A DNA stretch of 7,716 bases, taken from the NCBI GenBank assembly GCA_902783705.1, contig CACZSA010000021.1, forward strand, positions 1 to 7,716. Reading direction: 5' to 3'. Below the pieces are notes generated by a model that worked only from the letters and a program-made list of their open reading frames with translations, was not told where the DNA came from and did no database searches. A program made the position numbers and the translations under genes. Shown here piece by piece: positions 7,682 to 7,716 of this stretch. How positions within the stretch are numbered: position 1 is the stretch's first letter; each line of letters starts with the position of its first letter. The stretch comes from an uncultured Ruminococcus sp. Lineage in GTDB: Bacteria; Bacillota; Clostridia; Oscillospirales; CAG-272.

Positions 7682-7716
7682 GTCCTTCCGGACGGGACCA
7701 GAGAGGACCCTCGGGC

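Overview
The window looks like a chromosomal segment from an uncultured, GC-rich Clostridia (Firmicutes), plausibly an Oscillospirales-type gut lineage. The reasons are strong AGGAGG-type ribosome binding sites, TTGACA/TATAAT promoters, Gram-positive-style secreted proteins, a clostridial-looking alanyl-tRNA synthetase, and intergenic spacers rich in GC hairpin repeats. The lineage is an inference from style; no 16S or other marker is present.

Layout. Positions 1-414 hold no convincing gene. They contain a long hairpin, a terminator that probably closes a + strand gene left of the window, one copy of a dispersed repeat (118-231), and a promoter at 301-329. That promoter drives a CPA2-type cation:proton antiporter (415-1701). 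A strong hairpin repeat follows the antiporter. Next is a membrane-anchored thioredoxin-fold (TlpA/ResA-like) protein (1941-2525) whose active-site cysteines are both replaced. A long stem-loop separates it from a convergent minus-strand lipoprotein gene (2591-3238) of unknown function, whose upstream leader carries an array of eight 9-bp palindromes at about 12-bp spacing.

Divergent from the lipoprotein is a two-gene + strand operon. It encodes an unrecognised 200-residue protein (3544-4146), overlapped by an ArsR-type winged-helix regulator fused to a DUF2087-like domain (4136-4711). The operon promoter is fully consensus (TTGACA, 17 bp, TATAAT) and is embedded in nested TTTAGA/TCTAAA inverted repeats that look like the regulator's own operator. 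A bidirectional terminator then separates this operon from alaS (4808-7438, minus strand), which has its own extended -10 promoter. Beyond alaS lies the second copy of the dispersed repeat (7557-7650), inverted relative to the first.

The genes do not form one pathway. There are three single-gene units (antiporter, degenerate thioredoxin-fold protein, lipoprotein), one self-regulated two-gene unit of unknown purpose, and one housekeeping gene. The most notable points are the 3463-4711 regulator module with its operator, the cysteine-less TlpA-like protein, the palindrome array at 3258-3356, and the inverted dispersed repeats at both ends. No phage, transposase, CRISPR array or obvious defence system was found.
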